From the IMG/VR virus record IMGVR_UViG_3300047557_001921, positions 1-47,924 of that record: a DNA stretch of 47,924 nucleotides. The stretch is one strand, 5' to 3'. Position numbers and translations under genes: made by a program. The DNA is from a virus. Shown here in pieces: positions 1-8,278 of this stretch. Positions within the stretch are counted from its first letter, which is position 1. Each line of letters opens with the position of its first letter. The notes under the pieces were generated by a model, which was not told the DNA's origin, made no database searches, and saw only the letters and a program-made list of their open reading frames with translations.

Positions 1-20
1 TTAGGACTACAGGACACCCA

Positions 21-263
21 ATGGCGATTAAACATCTAGCCGCGTTACCTTCCGACGCAGATGCGGTGGCGGCAATAAACCAAAAGTTAGGCACCGACTT
101 TACTGCGGCAGACTACGCACGTTGGGACAGAGGAGGCAACAGTAGGCGCAGCCAGGAATTCGACGAAGCGGTCCAGAAGTACGTAGGTGCGACCAAGTTC
201 AATGCCGTCGGTACTTTGGCCAGCCTATGGGCCCTAGTCAAGTATATCGTTCTGGGCAAGTAA
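21..263 (+). CDS. Small hypothetical protein
   Basis: An 80-residue protein I do not recognise. The ATG follows an AGGA-like ribosome site (ctacaggacaccc). The middle is charged (WDRGGNSRRSQEFDEA) and the C-terminus is hydrophobic (TLASLWALVKYIVLG), perhaps one amphipathic or membrane-associated helix. Its N-terminal half resembles the protein at 809-1039: both have a pattern of the form LA-x-LP-x-D followed about 14 residues later by G-x-x-F, so the two may be paralogs. It is first in a run of small plus-strand genes leading to the SNF2-type helicase. Function unknown. Confidence 0.6.
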   Translation: MAIKHLAALPSDADAVAAINQKLGTDFTAADYARWDRGGNSRRSQEFDEAVQKYVGATKFNAVGTLASLWALVKYIVLGK

Positions 264-275
264 AAGTCCTTACTG

Positions 276-764
276 ATGACAGCCAAAGGTACTCGTACTT
301 CTGTAACCGCAGGCCTAAAGAGGGCAGCAACCGGGTATTGGTCCAAGAGGACGTTCGGCGTGTACCATGAATTAGGCGTCGCCTCCTGGGGTAAGTTGAA
401 AGCCGACGTGGTTGCCGTGAATCGCAAAGGGCACATTGTTATAGTGGAGGTCAAATCTTGTTGGGCCGACTTTCACACCGATCACAAGTACCACAAGTAT
501 CTCCCGTACTGCAACCAGTTCTACTTTGTCTTCACCGACACCCTGTGGGCCTCACATAGCGACAGGATTGTCCTGCCCCGAGAGTGTGGTGTACTGGTTC
601 TGTCTTCGACTACGGGTCTAGTAGAAGCGGTACGCCCTAGCACCAACCGCAAGATGGAGCCGTCGGTAAAGAAGGATATGGTGCTTCGCATGGCCTGGAG
701 AGCTGCGACATACTCCAAATATCAAGGAACACGCAGAACCAGAGTGTTCCTACAAACTCAGTAA
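276..764 (+). CDS. MmcB-like DNA repair protein (PD-(D/E)XK nuclease fold)
   Basis: A 162-residue protein with the core seen in MmcB-type repair proteins: KADVVAVNRKGHIVIVEVKS (residues 42-61), then ADF-x-x-D-H-K and YLPYCNQFYFVF. D44, E58 and K60 fit the D...E-x-K metal-binding residues of the PD-(D/E)XK fold. In Alphaproteobacteria mmcB belongs to the DNA-damage response; a phage copy may act in repair or recombination, which is inference. The ribosome site before the ATG is weak. The stop codon TAA (762-764) lies inside the recurring motif GTAATTTCATGT. Family call fairly sure, role uncertain. Confidence 0.75.
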   Translation: MTAKGTRTSVTAGLKRAATGYWSKRTFGVYHELGVASWGKLKADVVAVNRKGHIVIVEVKSCWADFHTDHKYHKYLPYCNQFYFVFTDTLWASHSDRIVLPRECGVLVLSSTTGLVEAVRPSTNRKMEPSVKKDMVLRMAWRAATYSKYQGTRRTRVFLQTQ

Positions 765-772
765 TTTCATGT
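761..772 (+). promoter_or_regulatory. Recurrent motif A (GTAATTTCATGT), copy 1
   Basis: A 12-base motif overlapping the stop codon of the MmcB-like gene and lying 36 bases before the ATG at 809. The same string occurs at 24938, 46289 and, with small changes, at 26472 and 38637, always just upstream of a gene start. It is followed by ctaaacac, similar to the TTAAC run after the copies at 24938 and 38637. Probably a phage-specific promoter or leader element; which polymerase or factor reads it is unknown. Confidence 0.5.
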
Positions 773-808
773 CTAAACACATAAGCGACCTCACTAGGAG
801 CTCTATCT

Positions 809-1039
809 ATGATTCCGCAAAGCCACAACGCATCTGCCAATGAAGATCGCCTAGTCGCTCAAACACTGGCCTCTCTACCTGACGACATCACTGGCTTCCG
901 CGAAGCCAGCCAGCTCTACGGCAGCGAGTTTTTCGCCGATGAAACACCCTCTTTCAAACAGAAGTTGTGCCTCGCCTTGCGTAACAAGTACCAGCGCATA
1001 GGCACCAACAACTTCTGGAACACACACTCGTCTATTTAA
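809..1039 (+). CDS. Small hypothetical protein
   Basis: A 76-residue protein without a recognised family. The start is supported by AGGAG about 8 bases upstream of the ATG. It follows motif A, so it may be the first gene of the transcript that runs into the large helicase at 1054. Weak resemblance to the protein at 21-263 (LASLPDD...GSEFFAD...KYQRIG here) suggests a small paralogous pair flanking the MmcB-like gene. No membrane segment or catalytic motif is visible. Confidence 0.6.
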   Translation: MIPQSHNASANEDRLVAQTLASLPDDITGFREASQLYGSEFFADETPSFKQKLCLALRNKYQRIGTNNFWNTHSSI

Positions 1040-1053
1040 ACCACAGGTGACCT

Positions 1054-4000
1054 ATGGCTCTACGTGCGGTATCAACGCTACACACGCCGAAAGAATTTAA
1101 GCTCTCTCGCGATGAGCGCCTGACCGGCTTCCTTCCCCTTTACGAAGCTCGTTATCGCGAACACGTCAGCTTGGTGATCAACTCCCTCGTTTTGCAGGGC
1201 TTTCTGCCTATGGCGCGCAACGATCGGTTCCTCGCAGGCGTTAAGCGTCAGGTACTGAACGAGGTGCTAACGGCGCTCGTAGGGGATCTGAGGTCGAGGG
1301 CCAACAAGTCTATTCTGCGTCCCTCCTCCGACCCTAAGAAACCCGGGTATGACTTCGAGTTCGAGCTGGTGCCTGCGAGTACAGGAATGTTGCTCCTTAC
1401 GAAGAAAGGTCAGATTACCTTCCTGAGCTCGTGCGGCATCAAGATGTCGATGGCCGAAGAGGATAACTATCAAGAAGTAGATACTGTAGGGCTCGTGTTG
1501 ACAGGAGAAGATGTACGCAACAACTGTGTATCTCTAGGACCAGTACTTCGCAACTCCCTAGCCTCTTCGCTCAAATCTATGAGCGTAGACTCGGAAGGTA
1601 CTATTACCGTAACCATGCACCTGACCAAGCGCGAAGTCGAGTTCATGACGTCGACGCCGCTGATTGCTGTGCGTCCTGGCAACCTGTATGCCCTTCTGAG
1701 CCTTTGGGTGGCCTCCACTCTGGGTAACACTACCCGTATGCCGGTCGCCAGCATGTCGATCACGCATATCTCCAAAGCCGTAACTGCCGCTTCTGCGGGC
1801 AAAGATGTCGCGGCACGGAACAAGAACAACAGCATCGTGGTTTTGGAAGAAGGTGGTTTGGCGTACATCCCGGACGTCGACCAGTCTGCTCAGTACGAGC
1901 AAGCCTTGCACGACTACGGCATCCAGGAAGATGGAAGCTACTGCTTCTCTCCTCCTAAAGAGGCGCAAACCGAGTACAAGATAGGGCAAGAGTCTACCGG
2001 CAAGAAATTGCCTATCAACATGCCGATCCTTACGGACTGGGTGAACCTCAAGTTCGCCTACTCCAACACGGAAGGCAGGCTGGCTGTTCTAGACCTAGAC
2101 CGTAGTGTGAAGCTTCGGCCTACGCATGTGCGCCGATTCCTAGAGCTGAACATGACGAAAGGGAAAGGTGCAGCCTTCTTGAGCAAGATGGCGTTGCTCT
2201 TGCAGGTGTTCGGAATCAAGATTGCGCCTACTGCAGAGCAACTCTCCCAATACAATACCTCGATCGCAGACGTCAACGCCCTGGTAGCCTTACCTCTGGT
2301 AGACTACGTAGCCAAGATAGGCAGTCTGACGGTCAACCTGCGGCTGTCCGAAGAGTTGTCTGTAGAGGACGATCTCAAGCTGACCTTGATCCGTGAAGAC
2401 AGCGTCGTAGCCCCGTTCCGGGCTGTAGCAGAAGCCTTCAAGCAACTGCAGGCAGCGATCGAAGGCAACTTCGACAAAGCCTACCGCGCGGTGTCCGTGC
2501 TTTCGTTCATCGAACTCTTTGCAGGTCTGCGGCTCATCAATGCTTACGCCAAGGACTTCGACAAGGTCGTCCAGATTGACGTAGACCAGCGCAGCGTCTA
2601 CATCAAGCAAGGTGTAGACCCCGAGCATACCCCGGAGCCTTTGCCGTTCATGCGTAAAGGCAGCTTCATGCTGCCTCACCAGAAGAAGACCGAGAACCTG
2701 ATGCGGGGCAATCCTGCTTTCGCTATCTACTCTATCGATGCTGGCGGCGGCAAGTGCTTAACAGGGGAGAATGTGGTAGCCACTAAGCAGGGGCTCCTCA
2801 CCTTAGATGAAATGAGACTAATGTCTGGGTCTTGTGCAGGTGACAAAGGGTTCCGCTCTGCGGAATTCGACATAGTCTCCTCCTGGGGGATGCAGAAGAC
2901 CGACAGTACCTACCAGCGCAAAGGTAAGACGGTTCGGGTGAAGTTTTCGGATGGAACTATTGTGGAAGGTCTACCCGACCATCGATTCTGGGCGTACAAA
3001 TATTCAGAAGGGTTTCAGTACGTGCGGTTAGACAAGCTAACCGCAGATCACTTAATTGAGAAAAAGATAGGGTTAGGTTTATTTGGGACAAAGACTGACC
3101 TTACAGAATACAGACGTAAAGCTGCCTCTTCGCTCACAAGTAAAGCTAAGACCAACTTTGACAACTTGGGTAACTCCGTTCCTAGACACCTAACCGAAGA
3201 TCTAGCCCGGGTGTTGGGCTATCTAGTAGCTGAGGGTTATACCCCCTTAGATACCGAGGGGAGAAACCTTGCGGTTTTCCACAATAAAGACTCGGATGTA
3301 CTTAAGGACTACTCGGATAGCTTGTCTGCTCTGTTTGGGGAGAATTCGTACCGAATAAAGGCTGGTTCTAAGGGCCTAACCTCTGTGGAAATATCAGATA
3401 AGGCAACCCGAACCTTTATTCGGTCGTTGCTAACCTTAGGCACCTCGTCTTTCAAGGAAGTTCCTCTTTGTGTGCGGCAAGCCCCTAGAGAAATTCAAAC
3501 AGCGTTCCTCTCCTCATTATTTGAAGGGGACGGCACTATCTACTGGAAATCTATGGGGGTAGGCAAGGAAGATAGTAAGCACGCTACCTTAGCCTACACC
3601 ACTATTAGCTGGAGGCTAGCCTTGCAGGCAAAAGTGATGCTCGAGAACTTGGGCATACCAGCTACTATTAAAAGTAGAAAGGGGTACCTCAGCAGTAATG
3701 GTACTGACGGCACGGTAACGGAGCGTCGCCCTTACGAGGTTTGTGTCAACTACAGGTACCAAGACAAGTTTGCCGAGATCGGCTTCCGATCTTCTCGGAA
3801 GAAGGCCGCCTTAGCTGCGGCTATAGACTTGCTGGAAGATTCCCTATCCAACGAAGATAACCGCAATATTGAGAGTCGCGGCTCTTGGAACAAGCTGAAC
3901 TTGCGTCGCGAGTACTTGGATCTACTAGAAGAGACTGCGGATCTAATATCGGAGTGCAATATTGAGATCACCACTGCCCCGCAAGTCAGGCACTACGACT

Positions 4001-7000
4001 CTGGTATCGTTACAGAAGTGGCGGCTATCGTCCGTACTCAGCCTGCTCATATTAGGGCTATCTGGAAAGAAGCCTTAGCAGATTCAAAGGGGCCTAATTC
4101 CTACGGAAGGTGTGTTAAAGAAACAAAGCTGCCGTACGTGAGTCGCCTTAACATTGACTACCTGAGGCAGTTTGCGAAGCACTGTGCTCAAAGAACAGAC
4201 CAAATAGGGAAACTATTCCGTACGAGGCTGTCCCAAAAATACGATGAATTTTTCGGTATGGCCGACAAATTTTGGGTAAGGCCACTAGGGCGTAAAGAGG
4301 GGTCCTACCGAGACGTTTATGACTTGAGTGTGCCTGGACCTCATGACTACGTTGTTAATGGCATGATGTCCCACAATACGATGTTGGTTCTGACCAACGT
4401 GCTCAAGGAGCTCAAGCAAGGTCATTGCAAGCGCCCTATCATCCTGTGCCCCGGCCACTTGGTTCAAGGCTACATCAAGGATGCCGTGTATTTCACGGAA
4501 GGTAAGGTCAACATGATCCCGATTACTGCGTACTCCATTCGCCAGAATGGTTACGAGCGTATTCAGGAGATGATCAAGCGGGCGCCGCCTAACACTATCT
4601 TCGTCAGCGACTACGACTTCCTGAAACGCAGCAAGGAGCGGATCGCCTACGGCGTGCGCCCTGTGTTCGTGTTCCGTAACGTCGAGTTCCTGCGCCAGTT
4701 CAAGTTCGACTTGGTTGCCGCAGACGAGAGCCACTACCTCAAGAACGACTCGACTCGTTCGGAAGCAGCTCAGCGATTCATGGCTGAAATCCCTCGCAAG
4801 CGTCTGTGTTCGGGTACTATCGTTACCGATACTCCTATGGACATTGTGGCGCAAGCCTCCATTATGGATCCCTCCATATTCGGTTCGCGCGGAGACTTTG
4901 CCACAGACTACGCCCAGGAGATGAAGGGCGAGAAGGTTATGGTCTGGAAGGAAGGAGCAGGCCGCAACATTCGTGCTCAGCTGCAAGAGCATGTAGTGTG
5001 GGTGGACTGTCGGCGTAAAGAGTGGGCCACCTTGCTCCCTGATCCGGACGAGACTTTCCACGCGGTTGACCTGACGCCTAACCAGATGGCCTGCTACCAG
5101 TCGTTGCTGGAAAAGACCATGGACGACATCAAGAATGCAGCGGCGAAAGATCCGAAGCTGAAAGCGGCCTTGGATGCGGCGGAGGACGAGAACGTATTTG
5201 ACTCGCTGGCCGCCCTGTTGAAGCCTTACTTGTCTCGCCTTGAAAGTTTCTTGGCTGCGCCTGCCAAGGACAAGTTAGGTCAAGAGCTTCTGACTGAACC
5301 GTCGGATCGCATGAGTCCTAAGGTAGCGAAGATCATCGATCTGTGTCGCACTCACCTTAGCACAGGTATCAAGGGCAAGATCTTGATCTTCACCAACCAC
5401 ATTGCTGTGGCTGAGGAGATCTACAACTCTTTCCCGCCCGATCTCAAGAAGCAGGCTATTCACTACATTGCAGCAGAGAAGCTGGAGTGCGGTGCAGCGT
5501 TCGAGGGTGATGATCGCAAGACCATTATGGTAGGCGTAGAAAAATCCATGAACACGGGACTTAACCTGCAGTTTGCCAGCCGACTGATTCGGATCGAGAC
5601 GGTTTGGACCCCAGGCGAAATGGAGCAAGGTAACTCGCGTATCAATCGTCCTGAGCTCAAGAAGGAGGACGTTCGCGACAAGATCTACTTAGACTGGATC
5701 GTCTGTAACAAGACCTTCGACATCACTAAGGTGTCGCGCCTTGTATCCAAGATGATCCAGAAGGCCAAGTTCGATGAGCCGCACAACCCAGAGTTCCAGG
5801 CACTGACGGAACCTCCGATGATGGCGATGACGCTGAACAACATCATCGCGCAGAATGACTTTGCCCAGGAGCTGGCTCCTTATCTGGAGGCCTACCAGGA
5901 CTACAAGCAGGTCCTGTACACGGACTACAGGAACTACAGAGAAGAGCACAAGGACGAAATGGATCCTACTCTCTGGGTGCGTTCGGAGAACCTGCCTGGA
6001 TCTAAGCTGATGGCCCGTACACCGTACATTCCTGACATGGCCTTGTATGGCTCTGATCAGCTAGGTCTGCTGCGGTACGACGAGTACATGCGGATTGACC
6101 CGGACGACCTCGAGACCGAAGATGAAGGTGAGGACGAAGGAGACGACGAGGACGAGGCCGAGGACAATTCGTCGCGCGGTTCTGCCCAACGCCAGGCTAA
6201 CAGAGCAGAGCTGGCTAAGGTGGAGGGCTTAGGCGTTCACACGGAGTTCGGCGACGGCACCATCATCGGTTGCGGCAAGATTCGCCTCAAGATTCGGTTG
6301 GCGAACGGCGACGTTGTCCGTCCCCGGAAGCTGGCTTGCTACGTTATCACTCGCCGTGACACTTCGACTAAGGATATCCGCAAGCAGCTCTTGAAGATGT
6401 CTGGGGACATTCCGATCGACACGCCTATCGATGTGCCTGCCACTTCGATCAAATCTGGGTCACGCAGGGATCGCAAGGCTGTAGAGGATACCGAACCACC
6501 GGTTACCACTTCGGTGCAGGTGGAACTGTACCTCACTATCGTGAACGACTTCCTAGCCCTGGGTGTTCAGGACACGGAAGACCAGACCGCAGTAGGCGCC
6601 TTGTCCAAGTTCGGGTTCAGGCTTATCCCGGAGCACTACACCGCTCTTATCCGGACGCCGCAAGCCTTGTTGAAGCTCTACAAGGCATGGTCTGTCGCAG
6701 GCCTCAAGATGTACCGTGGTCCTACGATGCGCGCCAAGGAATTGTACGAGAAGGTGAAGAACAAGTCCAAGATGAACATTGTTGGCCTTGCTACCAAACT
6801 GTCTCTCCGCAACTTCCTCCTGATGGAGTACAAGGCATCCGGCGACACTAACGCTATTAAGCCTTACCCCATGCTTCGGGACGGCATGCTGTACGTTGGT
6901 CTGCCTAGGCGTAACCAAGCAGGTACGGCTGCGGCAATTCGAGTTGCGGTACCTACGGTGAAGTGGGTTGTGGCCGAGCCGGAAATGCTACGGTTCGTGG

Positions 7001-7146
7001 TTTCCAAGCAGGAGGTAGTCGAGGTCATCAAGTCCCTGATGGCTGCAGGTATCGAGGTCACCAATCTTGATGAACTCGGCAAAGTGTGGAAGAAGATTAG
7101 GGTCGTTCGGAATCCGGAAGCGGAAACCGAAGATTCCGACGAGTAA
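1054..7146 (+). CDS. SNF2-type superfamily 2 helicase, intein-containing precursor
   Basis: A 2030-residue precursor; removing the intein (residues 568-1108) leaves about 1489. A long N-terminal region (1-545) has no recognised motif. Walker A reads DAGGGK-T only after splicing. Motif Ia is near RPIILCPGHL, motif II is DESH (1224-1227), motif III is SGT (1253-1255). The second RecA-like domain has KILIFTNH and motif VI (QGNSRINRP, near 1525-1533), typical of SNF2 proteins. An acidic stretch near 1685-1710 precedes a C-terminal region of unknown role. The protein should use ATP to move on or remodel DNA or protein-DNA complexes; its target is unknown. AGGTGA lies before the ATG. It is far longer than most phage SNF2 proteins. 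Confidence 0.85.
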   Translation: MALRAVSTLHTPKEFKLSRDERLTGFLPLYEARYREHVSLVINSLVLQGFLPMARNDRFLAGVKRQVLNEVLTALVGDLRSRANKSILRPSSDPKKPGYDFEFELVPASTGMLLLTKKGQITFLSSCGIKMSMAEEDNYQEVDTVGLVLTGEDVRNNCVSLGPVLRNSLASSLKSMSVDSEGTITVTMHLTKREVEFMTSTPLIAVRPGNLYALLSLWVASTLGNTTRMPVASMSITHISKAVTAASAGKDVAARNKNNSIVVLEEGGLAYIPDVDQSAQYEQALHDYGIQEDGSYCFSPPKEAQTEYKIGQESTGKKLPINMPILTDWVNLKFAYSNTEGRLAVLDLDRSVKLRPTHVRRFLELNMTKGKGAAFLSKMALLLQVFGIKIAPTAEQLSQYNTSIADVNALVALPLVDYVAKIGSLTVNLRLSEELSVEDDLKLTLIREDSVVAPFRAVAEAFKQLQAAIEGNFDKAYRAVSVLSFIELFAGLRLINAYAKDFDKVVQIDVDQRSVYIKQGVDPEHTPEPLPFMRKGSFMLPHQKKTENLMRGNPAFAIYSIDAGGGKCLTGENVVATKQGLLTLDEMRLMSGSCAGDKGFRSAEFDIVSSWGMQKTDSTYQRKGKTVRVKFSDGTIVEGLPDHRFWAYKYSEGFQYVRLDKLTADHLIEKKIGLGLFGTKTDLTEYRRKAASSLTSKAKTNFDNLGNSVPRHLTEDLARVLGYLVAEGYTPLDTEGRNLAVFHNKDSDVLKDYSDSLSALFGENSYRIKAGSKGLTSVEISDKATRTFIRSLLTLGTSSFKEVPLCVRQAPREIQTAFLSSLFEGDGTIYWKSMGVGKEDSKHATLAYTTISWRLALQAKVMLENLGIPATIKSRKGYLSSNGTDGTVTERRPYEVCVNYRYQDKFAEIGFRSSRKKAALAAAIDLLEDSLSNEDNRNIESRGSWNKLNLRREYLDLLEETADLISECNIEITTAPQVRHYDSGIVTEVAAIVRTQPAHIRAIWKEALADSKGPNSYGRCVKETKLPYVSRLNIDYLRQFAKHCAQRTDQIGKLFRTRLSQKYDEFFGMADKFWVRPLGRKEGSYRDVYDLSVPGPHDYVVNGMMSHNTMLVLTNVLKELKQGHCKRPIILCPGHLVQGYIKDAVYFTEGKVNMIPITAYSIRQNGYERIQEMIKRAPPNTIFVSDYDFLKRSKERIAYGVRPVFVFRNVEFLRQFKFDLVAADESHYLKNDSTRSEAAQRFMAEIPRKRLCSGTIVTDTPMDIVAQASIMDPSIFGSRGDFATDYAQEMKGEKVMVWKEGAGRNIRAQLQEHVVWVDCRRKEWATLLPDPDETFHAVDLTPNQMACYQSLLEKTMDDIKNAAAKDPKLKAALDAAEDENVFDSLAALLKPYLSRLESFLAAPAKDKLGQELLTEPSDRMSPKVAKIIDLCRTHLSTGIKGKILIFTNHIAVAEEIYNSFPPDLKKQAIHYIAAEKLECGAAFEGDDRKTIMVGVEKSMNTGLNLQFASRLIRIETVWTPGEMEQGNSRINRPELKKEDVRDKIYLDWIVCNKTFDITKVSRLVSKMIQKAKFDEPHNPEFQALTEPPMMAMTLNNIIAQNDFAQELAPYLEAYQDYKQVLYTDYRNYREEHKDEMDPTLWVRSENLPGSKLMARTPYIPDMALYGSDQLGLLRYDEYMRIDPDDLETEDEGEDEGDDEDEAEDNSSRGSAQRQANRAELAKVEGLGVHTEFGDGTIIGCGKIRLKIRLANGDVVRPRKLACYVITRRDTSTKDIRKQLLKMSGDIPIDTPIDVPATSIKSGSRRDRKAVEDTEPPVTTSVQVELYLTIVNDFLALGVQDTEDQTAVGALSKFGFRLIPEHYTALIRTPQALLKLYKAWSVAGLKMYRGPTMRAKELYEKVKNKSKMNIVGLATKLSLRNFLLMEYKASGDTNAIKPYPMLRDGMLYVGLPRRNQAGTAAAIRVAVPTVKWVVAEPEMLRFVVSKQEVVEVIKSLMAAGIEVTNLDELGKVWKKIRVVRNPEAETEDSDE
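2755..4377 (+). mobile_element. Intein with LAGLIDADG homing endonuclease, in the helicase Walker A motif
   Basis: A 541-residue in-frame insertion beginning with Cys568 (CLTGENVVATKQGLL) and ending VVNGMMSHN (N1108), followed by Thr as the +1 extein residue. The endonuclease motifs are LGYLVAEGY and LSSLFEGDG, the two LAGLIDADG helices. Excision joins GGGK to TMLVLT and restores the ATP-binding loop, so the helicase should be inactive until spliced. Codons are more AT-rich (many tta, ata, aaa) than in flanking exteins, consistent with later acquisition. Intein calling is firm; endonuclease activity is inferred. Confidence 0.92.
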
Positions 7147-7177
7147 CTCTCAACTCTAACCAGAAAAGGAAACACAA

Positions 7178-7819
7178 ATGAAACAGACCGCTATCTATGC
7201 TGCACTCCAGTTCATCCTGGCCCAGACGGGCTACCGCGACAAGCAACTTCCTGTAGATGGAGCAGTTTGGCCCCAGTCGGATCAGGCTCTGTGGCAAGTC
7301 CTAGCTACCGACAAGCTCAACGTGCCGCCGCACATTGCCCACGAAGTTCCGACCTCCCTGGAAGTCCTTAGCACCTACAAGTCGGTCATTCCTGAGTGGC
7401 TTGACCTGGTGAAGGCCGCAGAGGAGCATGCCGCACTGATCGAAGGTGAGACCTACGAACCGCCGGCGGATGCAGTAGTAGACGACGGTGACGAGGACAC
7501 TGATGAAGGTTCCGAAGGAGAACCTGATTCGGGTGCCCCTGTAGACGATCCTCAGGATCCTGTTGTCGGAGAGCAAACTGCCGAAGCACCTGCGGTGGTA
7601 GAGGAGACTCCTGCGCCAGTAGCCGAAGTGGTTGCGGAGTCGGATGCCCCCTCAGATCAGGCCGCTGACGCAGAGCCGGCAGCAGACGTGGTAGCCGAAG
7701 CCTCTGCCGACACGGAGGACAGCGAAGCTGCCGAAGAAGCTGCTTCCCACGGCGTCGACATGAGCGACGATCCCGAGGACATCAAGGCAGACGAGTCGAA
7801 TGAGGCTGGGGGAGTGTAA
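7178..7819 (+). CDS. Hypothetical protein with long acidic C-terminal tail
   Basis: A 213-residue protein. Residues 1-90 look globular (FILAQTGYRDKQLPVDGAVW; a Trp/Leu-rich middle); residues 90-213 are almost entirely Asp, Glu, Ala, Val and Pro and are probably disordered. AGGAAAC precedes the ATG. It directly follows the SNF2-type gene and is 3 bases from the next gene, so the three may be co-transcribed. Acidic tails of this type occur in phage structural and DNA-mimic proteins, but nothing here decides between them. Function unknown. Confidence 0.65.
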   Translation: MKQTAIYAALQFILAQTGYRDKQLPVDGAVWPQSDQALWQVLATDKLNVPPHIAHEVPTSLEVLSTYKSVIPEWLDLVKAAEEHAALIEGETYEPPADAVVDDGDEDTDEGSEGEPDSGAPVDDPQDPVVGEQTAEAPAVVEETPAPVAEVVAESDAPSDQAADAEPAADVVAEASADTEDSEAAEEAASHGVDMSDDPEDIKADESNEAGGV

Positions 7820-7822
7820 TCT

Positions 7823-8194
7823 ATGGCCCTTACCTTTCGCTCCAATAAGGGGCAAACCTTCCAGGCAGTGAACGGGAAGTTGCCTGAGTCTTTCGAGGTG
7901 GCAGAGATCATTGCTTCTACTGCCGAGACTGCTCTGGTGCCCTTCTCGACTCTCCTGAGAGCAGGTGCTCAGGTTGGCCCTGTGATTCAGGCGGGCAAAG
8001 GTGGGGCCGTTGCCATCTACCTTACGCTAGATGAGCGGGAGTTCGCCCTAAAACCTGCTAACGACTCTTTGGTGGCGTGGGGTGCCGTCATCAACGTGGC
8101 CGCCGGGATCATCCAAGCCATAGACCCTCCGTTGTTCACTGTAGCAAAGATCGTCTTTGCCGCACCCAACAAGATCGTTTTCGCTTGTATGTAA
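7823..8194 (+). CDS. Hypothetical protein, possibly beta-rich
   Basis: A 123-residue protein starting 3 bases after the preceding stop. The sequence alternates short hydrophobic strands with Gly and Thr (VAIYLTLDEREFAL, VVAWGAVINV-like stretches) and ends in a hydrophobic segment (FTVAKIVFAAPNKIVFACM). There is no signal peptide. The composition would suit a small virion or decoration protein, but it sits between helicase and polymerase genes and I cannot assign a function. It is followed by an 84-base gap with motif B and a hairpin. Confidence 0.6.
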   Translation: MALTFRSNKGQTFQAVNGKLPESFEVAEIIASTAETALVPFSTLLRAGAQVGPVIQAGKGGAVAIYLTLDEREFALKPANDSLVAWGAVINVAAGIIQAIDPPLFTVAKIVFAAPNKIVFACM

Positions 8195-8209
8195 CTTGCG
8201 TAGTGTAGG

Positions 8210-8219
8210 ACTGTAAATA
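8210..8219 (+). promoter_or_regulatory. Recurrent motif B (ACTGTAAATA), upstream of DNA polymerase
   Basis: The string ACTGTAAATA occurs in the intergenic region 59 bases before the polymerase ATG. Identical copies precede the SSB-like gene (13811) and the sliding-clamp candidate (28101). All three targets are replication genes. Each copy is followed 12-25 bases later by a TAAC- or TAAAC-type string. A middle-type phage promoter or shared leader signal is the simplest reading. Confidence 0.5.
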
Positions 8220-8220
8220 G

Positions 8221-8254
8221 TAGGGCAGCGAGGCTAAACACCTTAGCTGCCCTA
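8221..8254 (+). other. Hairpin in the polymerase leader
   Basis: TAGGGCAGC (8221-8229) and GCTGCCCTA (8246-8254) are perfect inverted repeats of 9 bases with a 16-base loop, directly after motif B and 24 bases before the polymerase start. No T-run follows, so it is not a typical intrinsic terminator. It could be a 5' leader structure controlling translation or mRNA stability, or a protein-binding site. Confidence 0.5.
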
Positions 8255-8278
8255 CCGCACCTTTACCTTCTGGACACT

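Noticed and set aside
4285-5061. 258-codon minus-strand frame
   Set aside because: Antisense to the SNF2 catalytic core with no start signal or recognisable product.
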